From CAIOYC01 sp965277345 (lineage in GTDB: Bacteria > Pseudomonadota > Alphaproteobacteria > Caulobacterales > Caulobacteraceae): DNA of 64,000 nucleotides. Of this stretch, positions 32,945 to 41,907 are shown in pieces; the stretch's first letter is position 1, and every line of letters begins with the position of its first letter. The DNA is taken from the NCBI GenBank assembly GCA_965277345.1, contig CBDICI010000004.1, forward strand, positions 1,488,001 to 1,552,000, in the 5' to 3' direction. Both the position numbers and the translations under genes were made by a program. The notes under the pieces are model-generated. The model saw nothing but the letters and a program-made list of their open reading frames with translations. It was not told where the DNA came from and did not search any database.

Positions 32945-35337
32945 CAGACGGTCTCCAGCAGGCGGGGCATCCAGACGCCGGGGTCGTCGCCCACCTCGCT
33001 GCGGATCTCGTCTAGTCGCCGCACCGAGCCTTCACGGCCTGACAGCACGGTCAACAGGTCCGGCATCCCCGACAGGTTCAGCCGCGCAACAACGCTGTCG
33101 TTGCCATGCTTGATCAGGAAGCAGTGCGAGGCGTCCGGCAGAGTGCGGATCAGTTCGAACTCGTGTGTGGTAAGGCCGAAGCCGCCGCAGTATTCCGCCT
33201 CCTGAGCCTTGGGATTGACCATGAAAATCTGCGTCGCCGCCTGCTCGATAATGGCGCTGGCGATGCGGCTGGACAAGGCGTCCTGAGCGCTCTGGGTGCA
33301 GAAGCCGACGATCCCATTCCGTTTGCGGATGGTTTTTTCCCAGTCTTTGATCCGCTGGACGAACACCTCGTCGTCCAGCGCCTTCCAGCCCTCGTCGATG
33401 ACGATGATGGTCGGGGTTCCATCCAGCCGCTGCTCCACCCGATGGAACAGGTACATCATCGCCGGGGTGCGGGCGGCCGGATCGTCCAGGATCTGGGTCA
33501 TGTCGAACCCAAGCACCTGGGTGTCGAGGTCGAGCCGGTCCTGGTCGTTGTCGAACAACCACGCATAATCGCCGCCGCTGTGCCAGGGGGCGAGCCGGGC
33601 GGCGAGGTCCGTGCTGGACGGTCGCCGTCCGCCCCTGAACAGCTCGGCGAAATAGCGCAGGCGGCGGTACTCCGGCGGCTGGGTGAAGTTGGCGTCCACC
33701 GCTTCGCTCACCGCGGCCAGATCCTCGGCGTCCAGCGCCTCGCCCCGGCCCGTGATCAGCTTGGCCGTCCAGTCGGCGAGGAAGCGGCGATTGAGCGGAT
33801 CGTCCGGCAGCAGCAGCGGGTTCAGCCCCGTTGGCGCCCCCGGCCGCAGCACGTCGTAACGACCGCCCAGCGCGCGCAGGAAAATCTCTGCGCCGCGATC
33901 CTTGTCGAAATAGATGGTGCGCGGCTCCACCTTTTGCGCCTGCGCCAGCAGGAAGCCCAGGACCACCGTCTTGCCGGACCCTGACGGGCCGATAACGGTG
34001 AAATTGCCGAGATCGCCCTTATGGAAGTTGAAGTAGTAGGGCCCGGCGGAGGTGGTCTCGAGCAGCGTCACCGCCGGTCCCCAGTGATTGCCCTCGCGCT
34101 GTCCCACCGGGAAGCTGTGCAGGCTGGCCATGCTGGCGAAATTGCTCGACGAGACCAGCGCCCTGCGCGCGATATCCTTGAAGTTGCCGGGAAACTGGGC
34201 CCAGAAGGCCGGCTCCAGGTTCACGTCCTCGCGCACCGAGATCACACCAAGTTCGGTGAACGCGGACTGCACATCCGCCGCCGCGCCGTTCAGCTCCGCC
34301 AGCGACGCGGCCTTGACCATTACCGTCAGGTGGTGCTCGCCGAAGGCGGCGCGGCCGGCCGCCACGTCGTCCTTGGCGGTAGCGAGGTCGGCGCGGAGAC
34401 TCATCGCCTCGTCGTCGGCGGCGCGCATCCGGCGCAGCGCCAGGTTCATCCGGTCCAGCGTCTGCTGGCGATCGACAAAGCCGAAGCTTTCGGTCAGCAC
34501 CATTTCGGCGGGCAGGCGCAGCAGGTCGTCGAACATGCCGGGCGTGGTCTGGCCGGGATAATCCTTCACCGACACCATGGCGGCGAAGCTGGCGGGCAGG
34601 CGCCCCGCGGCGCCCAGCTCCAGCGCATCGGCGCCGAAGCTCACCCGCCGATAGGGCAGGTAGAGGCCGAGGTCGGCGTCCGGCAGGCGCACGGGCCGCA
34701 TCTCGCCGTTGTAGAGCAGCGACAGGAACTCCAGCGGCTCGGAACATTGGCCCTGCGCGCCCTTGTAGGCGGTGAGCAGCCGCGCCCCATAGGGCGCCAG
34801 CGCGGCCAGCATCCCGTCGGTGGCGGCGTTCAGCGCGGTCTGCTCGCGCACCAGTTCGGCGGCGGCCTCCATGCGGTCGCCCGCGCCGCGCACCAACTGG
34901 ATCGCCTGCTGCAAGAGGCCGACCCGCCCTTGCAGCGGGCGGCGCACCACGGTGAGGAACAGGTCGTTGACGTAGAGCCGCCGCTGGTTCAGCCGCTCAC
35001 GCCAGCGCTCGTCAAGCGATCGGCTGAAGGGATCGCCGAAAACGCCGGTCAGCTCCGGATCGACCTCGCGGCGGACCACGTGGTGGTAAAGGCCGAAACG
35101 GGAATTGGCCACGCCGCGCAGCATCGTCTCGCGCACCGACTTGCGATAGTTCAGCTCGTCCGTGTCCGCGGTCTCGAATGGAAAGCCGGTCAGGTGGATG
35201 AACTGCAGCAGCCGGCCGTCGCGCGTTTCGATGGTGGCGTCATCGACGTGGCGGGCATAGGGCAGGCGGCTGCCCGCCATCACCTCCCGACGGGGGTCGG
35301 GGTGACGCTCCGATTGGGTGGTGAAGGGGCCCGCCAT
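32944..35337 (-). CDS. virB4: Type IV secretion ATPase VirB4
   Basis: A 797-residue ATPase, full family length. The ATG at 35337 overlaps the virB3 stop. The N-terminal domain includes IETRDGRLLQFIHLTGFPFE; the C-terminal RecA-like domain has Walker A IGPSGSGKTVVLGF near residue 450 and Walker B TIIVIDEGWKAL. It energises pilus assembly and secretion at the inner membrane with VirB11. No mutation of catalytic motifs is visible, so the apparatus looks functional. Confidence 0.96.
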   Translation of the reverse strand: MAGPFTTQSERHPDPRREVMAGSRLPYARHVDDATIETRDGRLLQFIHLTGFPFETADTDELNYRKSVRETMLRGVANSRFGLYHHVVRREVDPELTGVFGDPFSRSLDERWRERLNQRRLYVNDLFLTVVRRPLQGRVGLLQQAIQLVRGAGDRMEAAAELVREQTALNAATDGMLAALAPYGARLLTAYKGAQGQCSEPLEFLSLLYNGEMRPVRLPDADLGLYLPYRRVSFGADALELGAAGRLPASFAAMVSVKDYPGQTTPGMFDDLLRLPAEMVLTESFGFVDRQQTLDRMNLALRRMRAADDEAMSLRADLATAKDDVAAGRAAFGEHHLTVMVKAASLAELNGAAADVQSAFTELGVISVREDVNLEPAFWAQFPGNFKDIARRALVSSSNFASMASLHSFPVGQREGNHWGPAVTLLETTSAGPYYFNFHKGDLGNFTVIGPSGSGKTVVLGFLLAQAQKVEPRTIYFDKDRGAEIFLRALGGRYDVLRPGAPTGLNPLLLPDDPLNRRFLADWTAKLITGRGEALDAEDLAAVSEAVDANFTQPPEYRRLRYFAELFRGGRRPSSTDLAARLAPWHSGGDYAWLFDNDQDRLDLDTQVLGFDMTQILDDPAARTPAMMYLFHRVEQRLDGTPTIIVIDEGWKALDDEVFVQRIKDWEKTIRKRNGIVGFCTQSAQDALSSRIASAIIEQAATQIFMVNPKAQEAEYCGGFGLTTHEFELIRTLPDASHCFLIKHGNDSVVARLNLSGMPDLLTVLSGREGSVRRLDEIRSEVGDDPGVWMPRLLETV

Positions 35338-35621
35338 CAGGCCGAATAAGAGTTGCAGCGCCAGAACCGCGCGTTCTTCACCCGCGGGCAGCGACTGGCG
35401 CGGGTGACCCACAGGTCGAAGAAGCGCGGCTCCTTCATGCAGCCGAGATAGCCGATAACGTGCAGGATGACCGCGGCGATCAGCACCCAGAACGACTTGG
35501 TGATCAGGAACAGCTCAAGCGTCACCACCGCGTTCATCACGAAATAGCTGTAGGTCACGCCGGCGAACATCTGTGGGCGGGTCAGCGCACCGAACACCGG
35601 GTCGCGTTCGAGCTGCGCCAT
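35337..35621 (-). CDS. virB3: Type IV secretion inner-membrane protein VirB3
   Basis: A 94-residue protein from the ATG at 35621 (MAQLERDPVFGALTRPQMFAG), matching the conserved VirB3 opening with short charged head and two adjacent membrane segments (VTYSYFVMNAVVTLELFLI, WVLIAAVILHVIGYLGC). The end has FDLWVTRAS. It is separate from VirB4, whereas some systems fuse them. Only two bases lie between it and the virB2 stop. Confidence 0.9.
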   Translation of the reverse strand: MAQLERDPVFGALTRPQMFAGVTYSYFVMNAVVTLELFLITKSFWVLIAAVILHVIGYLGCMKEPRFFDLWVTRASRCPRVKNARFWRCNSYSA

Positions 35622-35623
35622 GG

Positions 35624-35950
35624 TCAGCCGCCCGCCGCGACGGAGCGGATGCCGGCCACGATGGCGGCGGCGCCGAAGACGATGAAGCAGCCGAGGATGA
35701 CAGTGGCCCCGCGGCGCCAGTCGATCCGTCCGGTCAACATGAGCAGCCCCGTCGCGCCGACGGCGATCACGGCCAGCGCGGTGGCCACATTGCCGAGCAG
35801 CGTCCCCTGCAGCCACATCACGGCGCCGAGAATAGGGTTCGAGCCGGCGGGATCGAGCTGCGCCGACTGGGCCCGCGCCGAGGTCGCCAGCACCAGGGCG
35901 CCCAGCATGGCCAGCCCCCCGCCCGTGCGCCGACCGTATCGCTTCGACAT
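35624..35950 (-). CDS. virB2: Type IV secretion pilin VirB2/TrbC
   Basis: A 108-residue pilin precursor. I choose the ATG at 35950, ten bases after AGGAG, over an ATG at 35974 that overlaps the virB1 stop (116 residues). It has a long signal peptide ending ATSARAQ and two hydrophobic helices (NVATALAVIAVGATGLLML, GATVILGCFIVFGAAAIVAG) with a short polar loop (TGRIDWRR), the VirB2 pattern. It would polymerise into the extracellular pilus. Confidence 0.88.
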   Translation of the reverse strand: MSKRYGRRTGGGLAMLGALVLATSARAQSAQLDPAGSNPILGAVMWLQGTLLGNVATALAVIAVGATGLLMLTGRIDWRRGATVILGCFIVFGAAAIVAGIRSVAAGG

Positions 35951-35970
35951 CGCTCTTATCTCCTGGACAC

Positions 35971-36594
35971 TCATCTGCCGGATGGGGCCGCGGCGCCGAC
36001 CGCGCGCTGGCTCATATGATCGAGCACCGCCGCCACATAGTCACGCGTCTCCTTGAACGGCGGCATACCCCTGTAACGGTCCACCGCGCCGGGACCGGCG
36101 TTATAGGCGGCCAGCGTTTTCACGACATCGCCATCGTAGCGCTGGAGCAGAGCGCGGAGATAGGCGGCGCCGCCGCGCAGGTTCTGGTTTCCATCATGGG
36201 GATCGACGCCGAGGGTCTGGGCCGTCCCCGGCATCAGCTGCATGGCGCCGATGGCTCCCTTGGGCGAAACCACGTCGTGACGCAGGCGCGATTCCCGCCA
36301 GGCCACCGCCTCGACCAGATCCGGGCTGAGCGCCACGCCTCCGGCGGCCTGTTCGAGCGCCGCGGCATCGACCCTGGACTCCTGACCGGTGTTTCGCATT
36401 CGGCGCCGCGACTGTGGCCTGGGTGGAACGACAATAGGCGTCGCACCGCTGCTGACGGTGATCTCCGGCCGATCGTGCACCACCACCGCCCCGCCGGACC
36501 CGATCTCCAGAACCTGCGCCTGCACACCCGTCGCGGCCGCCAACAGCCAAAGCGCGGCCACGCGCGTCAGATGCGGGTTTAACGTCGGTTTCAC
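35971..36594 (-). CDS. virB1: Type IV secretion lytic transglycosylase VirB1
   Basis: A 207-residue SLT-domain enzyme. Start is GTG at 36594, eight or so bases after AGGAAAG, giving a signal peptide ending TGVQAQ. The catalytic Glu is in VEAVAWRESRLRHD; SPKGAIGAMQLMPGTAQTLG and LAAYNAGPGAVDRYRG are the other goose-lysozyme-fold motifs. It cleaves peptidoglycan locally to let the apparatus cross the wall. First gene of the operon; the promoter should lie in 36595-36712. Confidence 0.93.
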   Translation of the reverse strand: MKPTLNPHLTRVAALWLLAAATGVQAQVLEIGSGGAVVVHDRPEITVSSGATPIVVPPRPQSRRRMRNTGQESRVDAAALEQAAGGVALSPDLVEAVAWRESRLRHDVVSPKGAIGAMQLMPGTAQTLGVDPHDGNQNLRGGAAYLRALLQRYDGDVVKTLAAYNAGPGAVDRYRGMPPFKETRDYVAAVLDHMSQRAVGAAAPSGR

Positions 36595-36670
36595 AGACTT
36601 TCCTACGGGCTCGGCACAAGGGACGATGGAACTAGACCGACAAGCCGTGGCCGATGTCCAGCGTCGCGAT

Positions 36671-36696
36671 AAAAATACGCCGGATACCGCGCGGCG
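36671..36696 (-). terminator. Weak intrinsic terminator after DUF4198 gene
   Basis: On the minus strand a 5-bp stem CGCCG/CGGCG with a nine-base loop is followed by TATTTTT, 17 bases after the DUF4198 stop. It separates that gene from the virB operon, although both run in the same direction. Confidence 0.45.
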
Positions 36697-36712
36697 GATG
36701 TGAAGTGTGCGC

Positions 36713-37561
36713 TCAATGCGCCCCCGCCATGCGGCCATAGCCGAAGGTCAGGCTGGAGAAAGTGGTGTCGAAATCCGCCTTGGGGTTGCCCTTGATCGGC
36801 TTGGTCCAGATCACGTTGACCAGCCAAGTGCCGGTGCGCGGGACCTGAAAGCTGGCCCGCCCGTCGCGATCCGAGCGGTGCATCGCCACCGGCCGGATAT
36901 CGAACTCCAGGTTGGTCAGCTTCACCAGCGCACCGACCAGCGGCTTGCCCTCATAGAAGACGCGAACGGGCAGCGCTTCGTTGGGCGCCAGCGTATAGGG
37001 GTTCTTCTCCGGCACGATTTCCAGCGTCAATCCCACCGGCGTGGTCACCCAGGGCTGCGGTTTGGACGAGGGCGCGCCCACCTGGAAGATCGCCTTGGCC
37101 CGGCGGCTGTAGATTTCGCGGCCGGGCTGATCGGTCGCCTTCGCCGCGGCGCGCGTCTCGATCGCGGGAGTCATCCCCTCAACATTGATGTAGTCGTTGA
37201 AGCGGATGGAGGGCAGGGTGCTTTCCGCATGGGTCGATTCGAAGGCCAGCACGTAGGTCCCCGGCGCGCTGAACGACACGTCGCCGTCCTTTTCCGACGA
37301 GGGATGCAGGTCGCCCTTTTGATCCAGAACCCCGTTTGGACCGTAGCTTTTCAGCATGACCACGCGATCGACGGCGCCGGACCAGCGACTACGGAACGGG
37401 CCATGGCCCACCTCGACCGTCATTGTGGTAGAGGCGCCGGGGGCGAGATTGAAGTTTATGGGTTGGAGCCAGAAATCATGAGCCAAGACCGGCCCAGCCC
37501 AGCCGAGCAGAACCACCGCCACCAACGCTCGCCACACGCCAACCGCCATTCCGATATGCAT
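36713..37561 (-). CDS. DUF4198-family periplasmic protein (metal-related)
   Basis: A 282-residue exported protein; signal peptide ends AGPVLAHDF. The start could be the ATG at 37561 or that at 37549. The sequence HDFWLQPINFNLAPGAS directly after cleavage, then GDVSFSAPGTYVLAFESTHA and GKPLVGALVKLTNLEF, is the DUF4198 pattern. Members commonly accompany nickel/cobalt or copper transport genes. The N-terminal His of the mature protein could take part in metal binding. It is divergent from a HupE/UreJ gene 84 bases away. Confidence 0.85.
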   Translation of the reverse strand: MHIGMAVGVWRALVAVVLLGWAGPVLAHDFWLQPINFNLAPGASTTMTVEVGHGPFRSRWSGAVDRVVMLKSYGPNGVLDQKGDLHPSSEKDGDVSFSAPGTYVLAFESTHAESTLPSIRFNDYINVEGMTPAIETRAAAKATDQPGREIYSRRAKAIFQVGAPSSKPQPWVTTPVGLTLEIVPEKNPYTLAPNEALPVRVFYEGKPLVGALVKLTNLEFDIRPVAMHRSDRDGRASFQVPRTGTWLVNVIWTKPIKGNPKADFDTTFSSLTFGYGRMAGAH

Positions 37562-37645
37562 CCCCGATCGTGCGCCCCTTATCAGCAACGGCTGAAAGGT
37601 GAAGCTGGATGCACGCGGGCTGGCGCAAACCCGTTCCAGACAATC

Positions 37646-38221
37646 ATGGTACTGATCCTCGGCGGGCTGGCGTTCGCCACGCCCGCCGCCGCCCACACCG
37701 GCACCGGGCTGCCGGGCGGCTTCGCGTCCGGCTTCCTACACCCCCTCACCGGGTTCGACCACATGCTGGCCATGGTGTCGGTAGGGCTGTGGGGCGCCTT
37801 CCTGGGGCGGCCGCTGATCGTCGCCTTGCCGGTGATCTTCCCGGCGGTGATGGCCTTCGGCGCCTTCCTCGGCATGATCGACCTGCCGTTTCCCCCGGTG
37901 GAGATCGGTATCGGGCTGTCGGTGCTGATCCTCGGCGGTGTCATCGCCGCGGCGTGGCGCGCGCCCATTTGGGCCGCGTGCCTGATCGTGGCCATCTTCG
38001 CCCTGTTCCATGGCTATGCCCATGGGAAAGAACTGCCCTCCGCCGCCGATCCGGTGGGCTACAGCGTCGGTTTCGTGCTGTCGACGGGGATGCTGCACGT
38101 CTGCGGCATCGGCATCGGCCTGCTGAACGATCGGCCGGGGGGGATCAAGGTCACCCGCGCCATGGGCGGCCTCATCGCGCTGGCCGGCGTCTATTACCTG
38201 TTCACGGCGATCTTCAAATGA
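37646..38221 (+). CDS. HupE/UreJ-family membrane protein
   Basis: A 191-residue protein with a short cleavable start ending PAAAH, then TGTGLPGGFASGFLHPLTGFDHML, which carries the HP-x(2)-GxDH signature of HupE/UreJ putative Ni/Co permeases. Six or so membrane segments and a later HGYAHGKELP motif follow. It probably moves a divalent metal across the inner membrane; direct proof exists only for some members. The ATG at 37646 is the only in-frame start but has a weak ribosome site. Its stop overlaps the start of the next gene (ATGA). Confidence 0.88.
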   Translation: MVLILGGLAFATPAAAHTGTGLPGGFASGFLHPLTGFDHMLAMVSVGLWGAFLGRPLIVALPVIFPAVMAFGAFLGMIDLPFPPVEIGIGLSVLILGGVIAAAWRAPIWAACLIVAIFALFHGYAHGKELPSAADPVGYSVGFVLSTGMLHVCGIGIGLLNDRPGGIKVTRAMGGLIALAGVYYLFTAIFK

Positions 38222-38700
38222 GGGGCGGCGCCCTTCCCCCGGCCCTGTTCTGCGCCGCGCTCGGCCTGGCGCTGGCCTTCGCGCCGCGCCGCGCCATTCC
38301 CCTTGCCCTCGCCGCCCTGATCGCCGCCGCCCTGGCCGCAAGCTTCATTCCTACGCCCCCGGGCTGGCAGGACGGAATCTTCCTGGCGCTGTGGGCCAGC
38401 ATCGCCCTGACGGCCGCCTCGGTGCACCTGCCCAAGGGCCTGCCCGGGGCGGCGGCGATCGGGCTCGCGGTGAACGGCGGCCTGTGGACCGGACTGGTGG
38501 TTGCTTCGGCCGGGACGAGGTTCGACCTTCTTGAGGCGCTGCCGTGCAGCCTGATTTGCATCCCCGCCGTCTTCGCGGTGCACAAAGGGTGGGGCATCGC
38601 GGTGAAGGTCGTGGCCAGTTGGCTGATCGCCGTGGCCATTCTCGCCGCCAGCCTGACGCTCGTCCCCACCCCCGGCTACAAGCCCGACCACATGGACTGA
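38218..38700 (+). CDS. Small polytopic membrane protein, HupE partner
   Basis: A 160-residue hydrophobic protein with about five membrane helices and a hydrophilic PGYKPDHMD end. It is translationally coupled to the HupE/UreJ gene through an ATGA overlap. Ala/Leu-rich spans carry few charged residues. The C-terminal His/Met/Asp could touch metal, but this is speculation. No family recognised. Confidence 0.7.
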   Translation: MRGGALPPALFCAALGLALAFAPRRAIPLALAALIAAALAASFIPTPPGWQDGIFLALWASIALTAASVHLPKGLPGAAAIGLAVNGGLWTGLVVASAGTRFDLLEALPCSLICIPAVFAVHKGWGIAVKVVASWLIAVAILAASLTLVPTPGYKPDHMD

Positions 38701-38735
38701 AGCGGAACCGCGCGAAGCGCCGCTGCCTTGGAGCG

Positions 38736-40169
38736 TCAGTCGATCTTGGCGCGGGCGAACAGCATGAACGAGGTCGGGTCCGAGCCGTAGCTGGCGTTGA
38801 GCGCCGAGGGGAGGGCGTATTTGCTGACCAGGCCGCCGAGGTCCAACGCCAGATGGGGCGCCGTCTGGAAGGTGTGGTAGGCGCCGAGGCTGAACTTGGA
38901 GACGTTGTAGACGCGTCCGGCCAGCGGGCTCGGGGCGATGAACAGCTCGTCCTTGTCGGCGTTCTCGGCGCGGCCGAACACGGTGTTGGCGCCGAAACGC
39001 GCGGCGGATTCCAGCAGATAGGCGTCCAGATCGTGTCCCGGCCGGTTCTGGTCGCGGCCGAAGGCCAGCGTCGTCTGCCAGGTCCCCCCCGTGAAGGGGC
39101 GATTGTAGGTGGCCGACGCGGTGGTGCGGCGCTGGTTCACGTTGGGGTCCAGCTGTTCGGGACTGTGCAGATAGCCGTAGCTAACCTGCAGCGACCAGTT
39201 GGGCGTCGGATTATAGGTCAGCCGGGTGGACCAGGAATCGAACCGGGCGGGATCGAAGTTCCAGCGATGCTGGTCCGGTTCGCGGCCGGTGAAGTCCGAC
39301 ACCTCCCACTTGAACGGGCCCTTCACTACCCCGGCGGTGACCACGCCGAACGTGACGTGGGTGCTGTCCAGCCAGTGGTGGTCGATGGGGGTCTCGGGAT
39401 TCGCCATGCCGGCGAACCGGTGCAGGTAGGTGACGGGTCCGAGCGCCGGCTCGCCGGGATAGCCCACATAGAGGAAGACCGAGACGTCGGAGGCCACGGG
39501 GTGGCTGTAGGTTCCCGCCAATTCGGAGATGAAGTCGTGCGGATGCTGGCGGTCGATCAGCGGGATCACCCCATTCGCCGTCTCGCCGGTCTGCAGTAGC
39601 AGGGGATAGCCTGACTTGCCCATCAGGGGGTCGAGAGAGAACGCCGCCTGCAGGGTCAGGGTGTCGGTCCCGACCGGGCGCTGGGCCATGCCCATAAAGT
39701 GGGATTGGACGAAGGTCTTATCCTCGCCGCGCGGTCCCCCCTGCCGGTCGTCGATCAGGGTGGCGTAGCCGTGCAGCATGGTCTTCCACGCGCCATACTG
39801 GCCGTGCAATCCCTCGTGCGGCGCGGAGTCCGGTTGCCAGGCTGTGCCGGCGGTGTCGCGCGTCATCGGATAGGCGCCGAGTTCGCCGGCCATCATCGCA
39901 TGGCCGCCGTGGTCCATGCCCATGCCGGCCATGTCCATGCCCTCCATCCCCCTCATGCCTGTCGGATCGGCGTCCTTCGCCGGCGGCGTCGGCATGTCCA
40001 TTCCGGGCATGTCGGCCATGGGCTTGGCGGGCGCCGGCGCGGGCCTGGATGCGGCGGCCGGCATGGGCATATTTACCGTCTGCGTGTGCGCACCCCTGCC
40101 GGGCATCCAGGCGGCGATCACGGCGAGGGTGAGCGCCGAGGCGCGCCATGTCGATGACGGAGCGCGCAT
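38736..40169 (-). CDS. Met/His-rich outer membrane beta-barrel protein (copper-associated)
   Basis: A 477-residue exported protein. After the signal region it has a low-complexity stretch (about residues 34-95) of repeated MPGMDMP, GMRGMEGMDM and MDHGGHAMM units, the type of Met/His cluster that binds Cu(I). The rest is a beta-barrel with aromatic alternations (WSLQVSYGYLHSPEQ, TTASATYNRPFTGG) and ends FMLFARAKID. The Met-rich head resembles that of CopB/PcoB copper proteins, while the barrel is not clearly CopB. The close CopC and CopD genes support a copper role. Confidence 0.8.
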   Translation of the reverse strand: MRAPSSTWRASALTLAVIAAWMPGRGAHTQTVNMPMPAAASRPAPAPAKPMADMPGMDMPTPPAKDADPTGMRGMEGMDMAGMGMDHGGHAMMAGELGAYPMTRDTAGTAWQPDSAPHEGLHGQYGAWKTMLHGYATLIDDRQGGPRGEDKTFVQSHFMGMAQRPVGTDTLTLQAAFSLDPLMGKSGYPLLLQTGETANGVIPLIDRQHPHDFISELAGTYSHPVASDVSVFLYVGYPGEPALGPVTYLHRFAGMANPETPIDHHWLDSTHVTFGVVTAGVVKGPFKWEVSDFTGREPDQHRWNFDPARFDSWSTRLTYNPTPNWSLQVSYGYLHSPEQLDPNVNQRRTTASATYNRPFTGGTWQTTLAFGRDQNRPGHDLDAYLLESAARFGANTVFGRAENADKDELFIAPSPLAGRVYNVSKFSLGAYHTFQTAPHLALDLGGLVSKYALPSALNASYGSDPTSFMLFARAKID

Positions 40170-40171
40170 AT

Positions 40172-41386
40172 TCAGTCCTCCGCCTCAAGCAGGCCGAGTT
40201 CGGCCAGCACTTCGGCGGTATGCTCGCCGAGCCTCGGCGGATGGCGGCGGATGTTGGCGGGCGTCCTGGAGAAGCGTACCGGCGGGCGGACGTTGTAATA
40301 GGCGCCCGCGTCCGGATGGGCGTAGCGCTCGAACAGACCGACGGCTTTCAAATGCGGATCGTCCATCAGATCCTCCATCCGGTTCATGGCAATGACCGGG
40401 ATGGAGAGCGGGCGCAGCAGCGCCACCCACGCCTGCGTCGTCTTGGTCACCGTGGCCTGATCGAGCAGCGCGTAAAGCGCCTGGATGTTCTGCGTCCGCG
40501 CCTCGTCGGTGGCGAAGCGCGGGTCGCGGGTGATCTCCTCGCCCCAGCCGGCGACCGCGAAGAATTGCTCCCACTGCCGTCCGGAATAGGGGAGGATGCC
40601 GATATGGCCGTCCAGCGTCGGATGCGGTTTGCGGTGCGGGGTGGTGACCCGGTTGTAGGTCCAGGGTCCGGTCGGCGGGTCATAGACGTGGCCGAACATA
40701 TGCTCCACCAGATTGAAACTGGCGACGCATTCCAGCATCGGAACCTCGACGAACTGGCCCTCGCCGGTTCGCCGGTGGTGGAACAGGGCGGCCAGGATGG
40801 CCTGCCCCATGAACAGGCCCGAAACCTTGTCCGCCACCAGGCTCGGCATCAGGCGCGGGGTCGGATCGCCGTCGGTGTGGGAGAGCAGGTCCGCCAATCC
40901 CGACGCCGCCTGGATCAGGTCGTCATAGGCCGGTTCGCCCGCATAGGGGCCGTCGGAGCCATAGCCCGAGCCGTGCACGTAGATGATGTCCGACCGCACG
41001 GCCTTCACCGCGTCATAGTCGAGACCCAGCCGCTTCAATCCCTCATAGCGCACGGAGGCGGCGAAGACGTCGGACCGCGCGATCAGGGCGTGGATGGCCG
41101 CCATGGCGCCGGGCTGGCGCAGGTCCAGCAGCATCGAGCGCTTGTTGCGGTTGATGGTCATGAAGATTGGGCCGAGGTCCCCCGGCGCGCCCTCGGGCGT
41201 CTGCCCGGCCCAGCGCATGATGTCGCCGCCCGCCCCGCGCGGGCCGCCCGGAAACTCGACCTTGGTCACCTCGGCGCCGAGGTCGGCCAGCATCTGGGTG
41301 GCGTAGGCGCCGAACACCACGCCGGTCATGTCCAGGATGCGCACGCCCTTCAGCGGCCCGGTGATCTCGGTCTCAAGCTCGGCCAT
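40172..41386 (-). CDS. CaiB/BaiF-family (family III) CoA-transferase
   Basis: A 404-residue cytoplasmic enzyme with GGAGGGG before the ATG. The family opening LKGVRILDMTGVVFGAYATQ, the segment NRNKRSMLLDLRQPG, and the catalytic-Asp region GEPAYDDLIQAASGL near residue 155 are intact. It transfers CoA between carboxylic acids; substrates of the family range from carnitine and formyl/oxalyl to bile acids and cannot be told from sequence alone. It lies between copper-related genes without obvious metabolic partners, and stops two bases before the Met-rich barrel gene starts. Confidence 0.93.
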   Translation of the reverse strand: MAELETEITGPLKGVRILDMTGVVFGAYATQMLADLGAEVTKVEFPGGPRGAGGDIMRWAGQTPEGAPGDLGPIFMTINRNKRSMLLDLRQPGAMAAIHALIARSDVFAASVRYEGLKRLGLDYDAVKAVRSDIIYVHGSGYGSDGPYAGEPAYDDLIQAASGLADLLSHTDGDPTPRLMPSLVADKVSGLFMGQAILAALFHHRRTGEGQFVEVPMLECVASFNLVEHMFGHVYDPPTGPWTYNRVTTPHRKPHPTLDGHIGILPYSGRQWEQFFAVAGWGEEITRDPRFATDEARTQNIQALYALLDQATVTKTTQAWVALLRPLSIPVIAMNRMEDLMDDPHLKAVGLFERYAHPDAGAYYNVRPPVRFSRTPANIRRHPPRLGEHTAEVLAELGLLEAED

Positions 41387-41532
41387 TACCCCTCCGTCCG
41401 TCCCACCCTTGCACGATCGGCGTTCCAGCGCCTAGGTTGGTCACAAAGGCGACGCTCTCAAGGCGTACCGCATTTTCAAAGCCTTGCCGCACATCCACGC
41501 GATGGCGAGGCCGCGTTTCAGGGGAGACTTCC

Positions 41533-41904
41533 ATGTTCCGTTCCGCCGTTCGGACGCCGCTTGCGAGCCTGGCTGGGGTCATCGGCCTCGCCGTGGGCGG
41601 CCAAGCTGTGGCCCACGCGCACCTCGTCGCCTCCGATCCGGCGGCAGGGTCGAGCGTGGCGACGACGCGGACGGTGACCCTGCATATGAGCGAGACGCTG
41701 GAGCCCCGATTCTCCGGCCTCGACCTCGCCAGAACGGGCGGCGCGCCGGTGGCGGCCAGGGTCGCCGTGCCGGAGGGCGACCGCAAGGCCATCGTGGCCG
41801 AGACCGCCGCACCCTTGGCGGCCGGCAGCTATACCGTGCGCTGGCACGCGGTCTCCACCGACGGTCACCGCACCAGGGGCGAGTTCGCGTTCAAGGTCCG
41901 CTAG
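41533..41904 (+). CDS. copC: Copper resistance protein CopC
   Basis: A 123-residue periplasmic protein. I start it at the ATG at 41533 behind AGGGGAGA. The signal peptide ends QAVAHA; the mature N-terminus begins HAHLVASDPAAGSSV, where the first His is the Cu(II) ligand of CopC. The second His-rich element SYTVRWHAVSTDGHRTRGEF is also conserved. It delivers copper to the membrane protein CopD, whose gene starts three bases after the stop. Confidence 0.93.
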   Translation: MFRSAVRTPLASLAGVIGLAVGGQAVAHAHLVASDPAAGSSVATTRTVTLHMSETLEPRFSGLDLARTGGAPVAARVAVPEGDRKAIVAETAAPLAAGSYTVRWHAVSTDGHRTRGEFAFKVR

Positions 41905-41907
41905 GCC

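Noticed and set aside
28018..36594. Type IV operon as part of an integrative conjugative element
   Set aside because: No integrase, relaxase, coupling protein, attachment repeats or tRNA target are visible on either side.
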